Below are positions 62,907 through 64,000 of a stretch of 64,000 nt of DNA, in pieces (within the stretch, counting starts at the first letter, position 1; each line of letters opens with the position of its first letter). Made by a program: the position numbers and the translations under genes. This stretch comes from Adineta ricciae (taxonomy: Eukaryota; Rotifera; Eurotatoria; Adinetida; Adinetidae), in the NCBI GenBank assembly GCA_905250025.1, contig CAJNOJ010000066.1, forward strand, positions 1 to 64,000, given 5' to 3'. The notes below the pieces were generated by a model. It searched no databases. It was not told the origin of the DNA and worked only from the letters and a program-made list of their open reading frames with translations.

Positions 62907-63683
62907 ATACCGATTGATAAGATTTCCTTGATGAATTTTCATTTATTTTGCTATTTCTTTATCATTATTCCAGTAATAAAAGCTATCGTACTCTCTTTAT
63001 ATAAATTTCATCGATATTCAGTATTTTATCCAGAGGATAGGTGCGATAGACGCCGACCGCTAGGAAATATATCCTGACATATTACTATCCAGCATCTCAT
63101 ATAGTTATACGCCCTCGCTCATATTCACACTCAGATTCTGTCAGATCCAGGTCAAATCCGAATCCAATTGTAGAGTTGGATTTGGTGCACCCTTAACTCG
63201 TACTCGAGTGTTCGACAAGTGAGGGTGTTATGGAAGGCCCAGCCAGTGGAAACAGGGGCATCCTGAACAGATGGAAACATTTCTAGGATAACTCTGTGCA
63301 GTTGAAACGGAATGGTAAGCAGTATGCTGTACATTTCAAGCAGAATTCAGTAATGTTTAAACAGTGTGCAATGTGCGTAAGTATGCATGAGACATTGATA
63401 TATCAATTTTCATTGCTGTAAAGTGGAATTCTAACAAATTATATGCGGTGTGAGTTTCAACACGTGTTCATTTATGAATAAAAAAGTTCGAAATATCAAA
63501 GTTTGAATTCTGCTTGGTAAGTATTCTGCAACTGCTGCCTTCGTCAGATCTTTTTAAAAATCTCTCATGCTTGATACGGTTTTTCCAAACGTATATTTTA
63601 AGCTTAATGCGGAGTTCTAACACCTAGTCGGTCGGTCACTCACGGCTAGCTGCTAATTCATAATCGATTTCCATGACATCTTC
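62907..63683. other. Intergenic, no supportable gene
   Basis: 3' flank of the galactocerebrosidase gene, with AATAAAA near 62974. Some imperfect inverted repetition at 63154-63185, otherwise nothing recognised. Confidence 0.45.
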
Positions 63684-64000
63684 CTATTGCGTCTGTCTAC
63701 AACAGCAATTATCGAAATGGTTCGTGACTATGTGATGTAGAGTGCATATTTTATTTTTCAAGAAAAACCTAACCTCAGATTTCAATTCTTTGACATCGAT
63801 TACCCTTTGGTCAGATGTAAGATATCTTGGACGCGGATTCGATCTTTTCTTGAACGGATTCGCACACGAGTGTATTCCGACTCTGACTATATTTGTTCCA
63901 GGTAGAACTCGATGAGCTCTATCGATTCCAATCATTGAAAAATTTTCATCCGCCCACACCCTTCTGCGAATCTGTGACCAAGATATTCTATATGATTTCC
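63684..64000 (-). CDS. Possible partial exon running off the right edge
   Basis: The minus-strand frame is open from the window edge to 63684, about 105 codons. Reading from the edge it gives RISWSQIRRRVWADENFSMI, then a basic stretch (NPFKKRSNPRPRYL) and a charged KELKSEVRF. A GTTAGG after the codon for Glu (near 63775) could be a splice donor, in which case coding stops there. I recognise no family. It could be an internal exon of a gene whose start lies beyond 64000, or a chance ORF. Confidence 0.25.
   Translation of the reverse strand, partial: KSYRISWSQIRRRVWADENFSMIGIDRAHRVLPGTNIVRVGIHSCANPFKKRSNPRPRYLTSDQRVIDVKELKSEVRFFLKNKICTLHHIVTNHFDNCCCRQTQ

Noticed and set aside
63154..63185. Imperfect inverted repeat around AATCCAA...TTGGATT
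   Set aside because: Only 7 matched bases per arm, with no target-site duplication or transposon terminus recognisable.

Overview
This is a eukaryotic nuclear window, and the features point to a small invertebrate, most likely a bdelloid rotifer. It is AT-rich. Genes are compact and split by many very short introns (about 48-65 bp, GT...AG). The proteins are typical metazoan families: FBF1, a Rab11-FIP3/4, a Patched relative, p24, NHERF, a LAP protein, a rhodopsin-like GPCR and NF-YC. At the right end sits a fungal/bacterial-type GH51 arabinofuranosidase, the kind of foreign gene bdelloids are known for. The species assignment is inference. All exon coordinates were rebuilt by hand from splice signals and reading-frame continuity; no RNA evidence was available.

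Left third (1.9-21.2 kb), all minus strand: a chimeric protein joining the C-terminal (RED) half of a Pax paired domain to a RING-H2 finger; an RNF38/RNF44-type RING E3; two neighbouring, diverged Ada3 (TADA3)-like genes; an unrecognised, possibly beta-trefoil protein; a 15-exon Rab11-FIP3/4 gene with two alternative last exons, each encoding its own Rab11-binding helix; a 2.8 kb gap; and an AUR1-like membrane PAP2 phosphotransferase.

Middle (23.9-41.8 kb): a Patched-domain RND protein, an 18-exon FBF1 (ciliary transition fibre) and, divergent on the plus strand, an intronless protein I do not recognise. Then on minus come a single-PDZ NHERF-like scaffold, a p24/TMED cargo receptor with an undetermined base in its cytosolic tail, and a four-TM MARVEL-like protein. 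Gaps of 1.4-4.7 kb separate some of these and show no supportable genes.

Right third (46.4-64 kb): a plus-strand peptide-type GPCR with unusual DRY and NPxxY positions; on minus, a mitochondrial [2Fe-2S] ferredoxin (FDX2), two tandem NF-YC paralogs and a PDZ-less LAP leucine-rich-repeat protein. Last comes a head-to-head pair of secreted/lysosomal glycosidases: GH51 arabinofuranosidase (minus) and an intronless GH59 galactocerebrosidase (plus). A possible exon of another gene runs off the right edge.

The genes are mostly independent housekeeping and signalling genes rather than one pathway. Repeated themes are local duplication of nuclear factors (Ada3-like and NF-YC) and the duplicated terminal exon of Rab11-FIP. 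I saw no rRNA, tRNA, CRISPR array or intact transposon.
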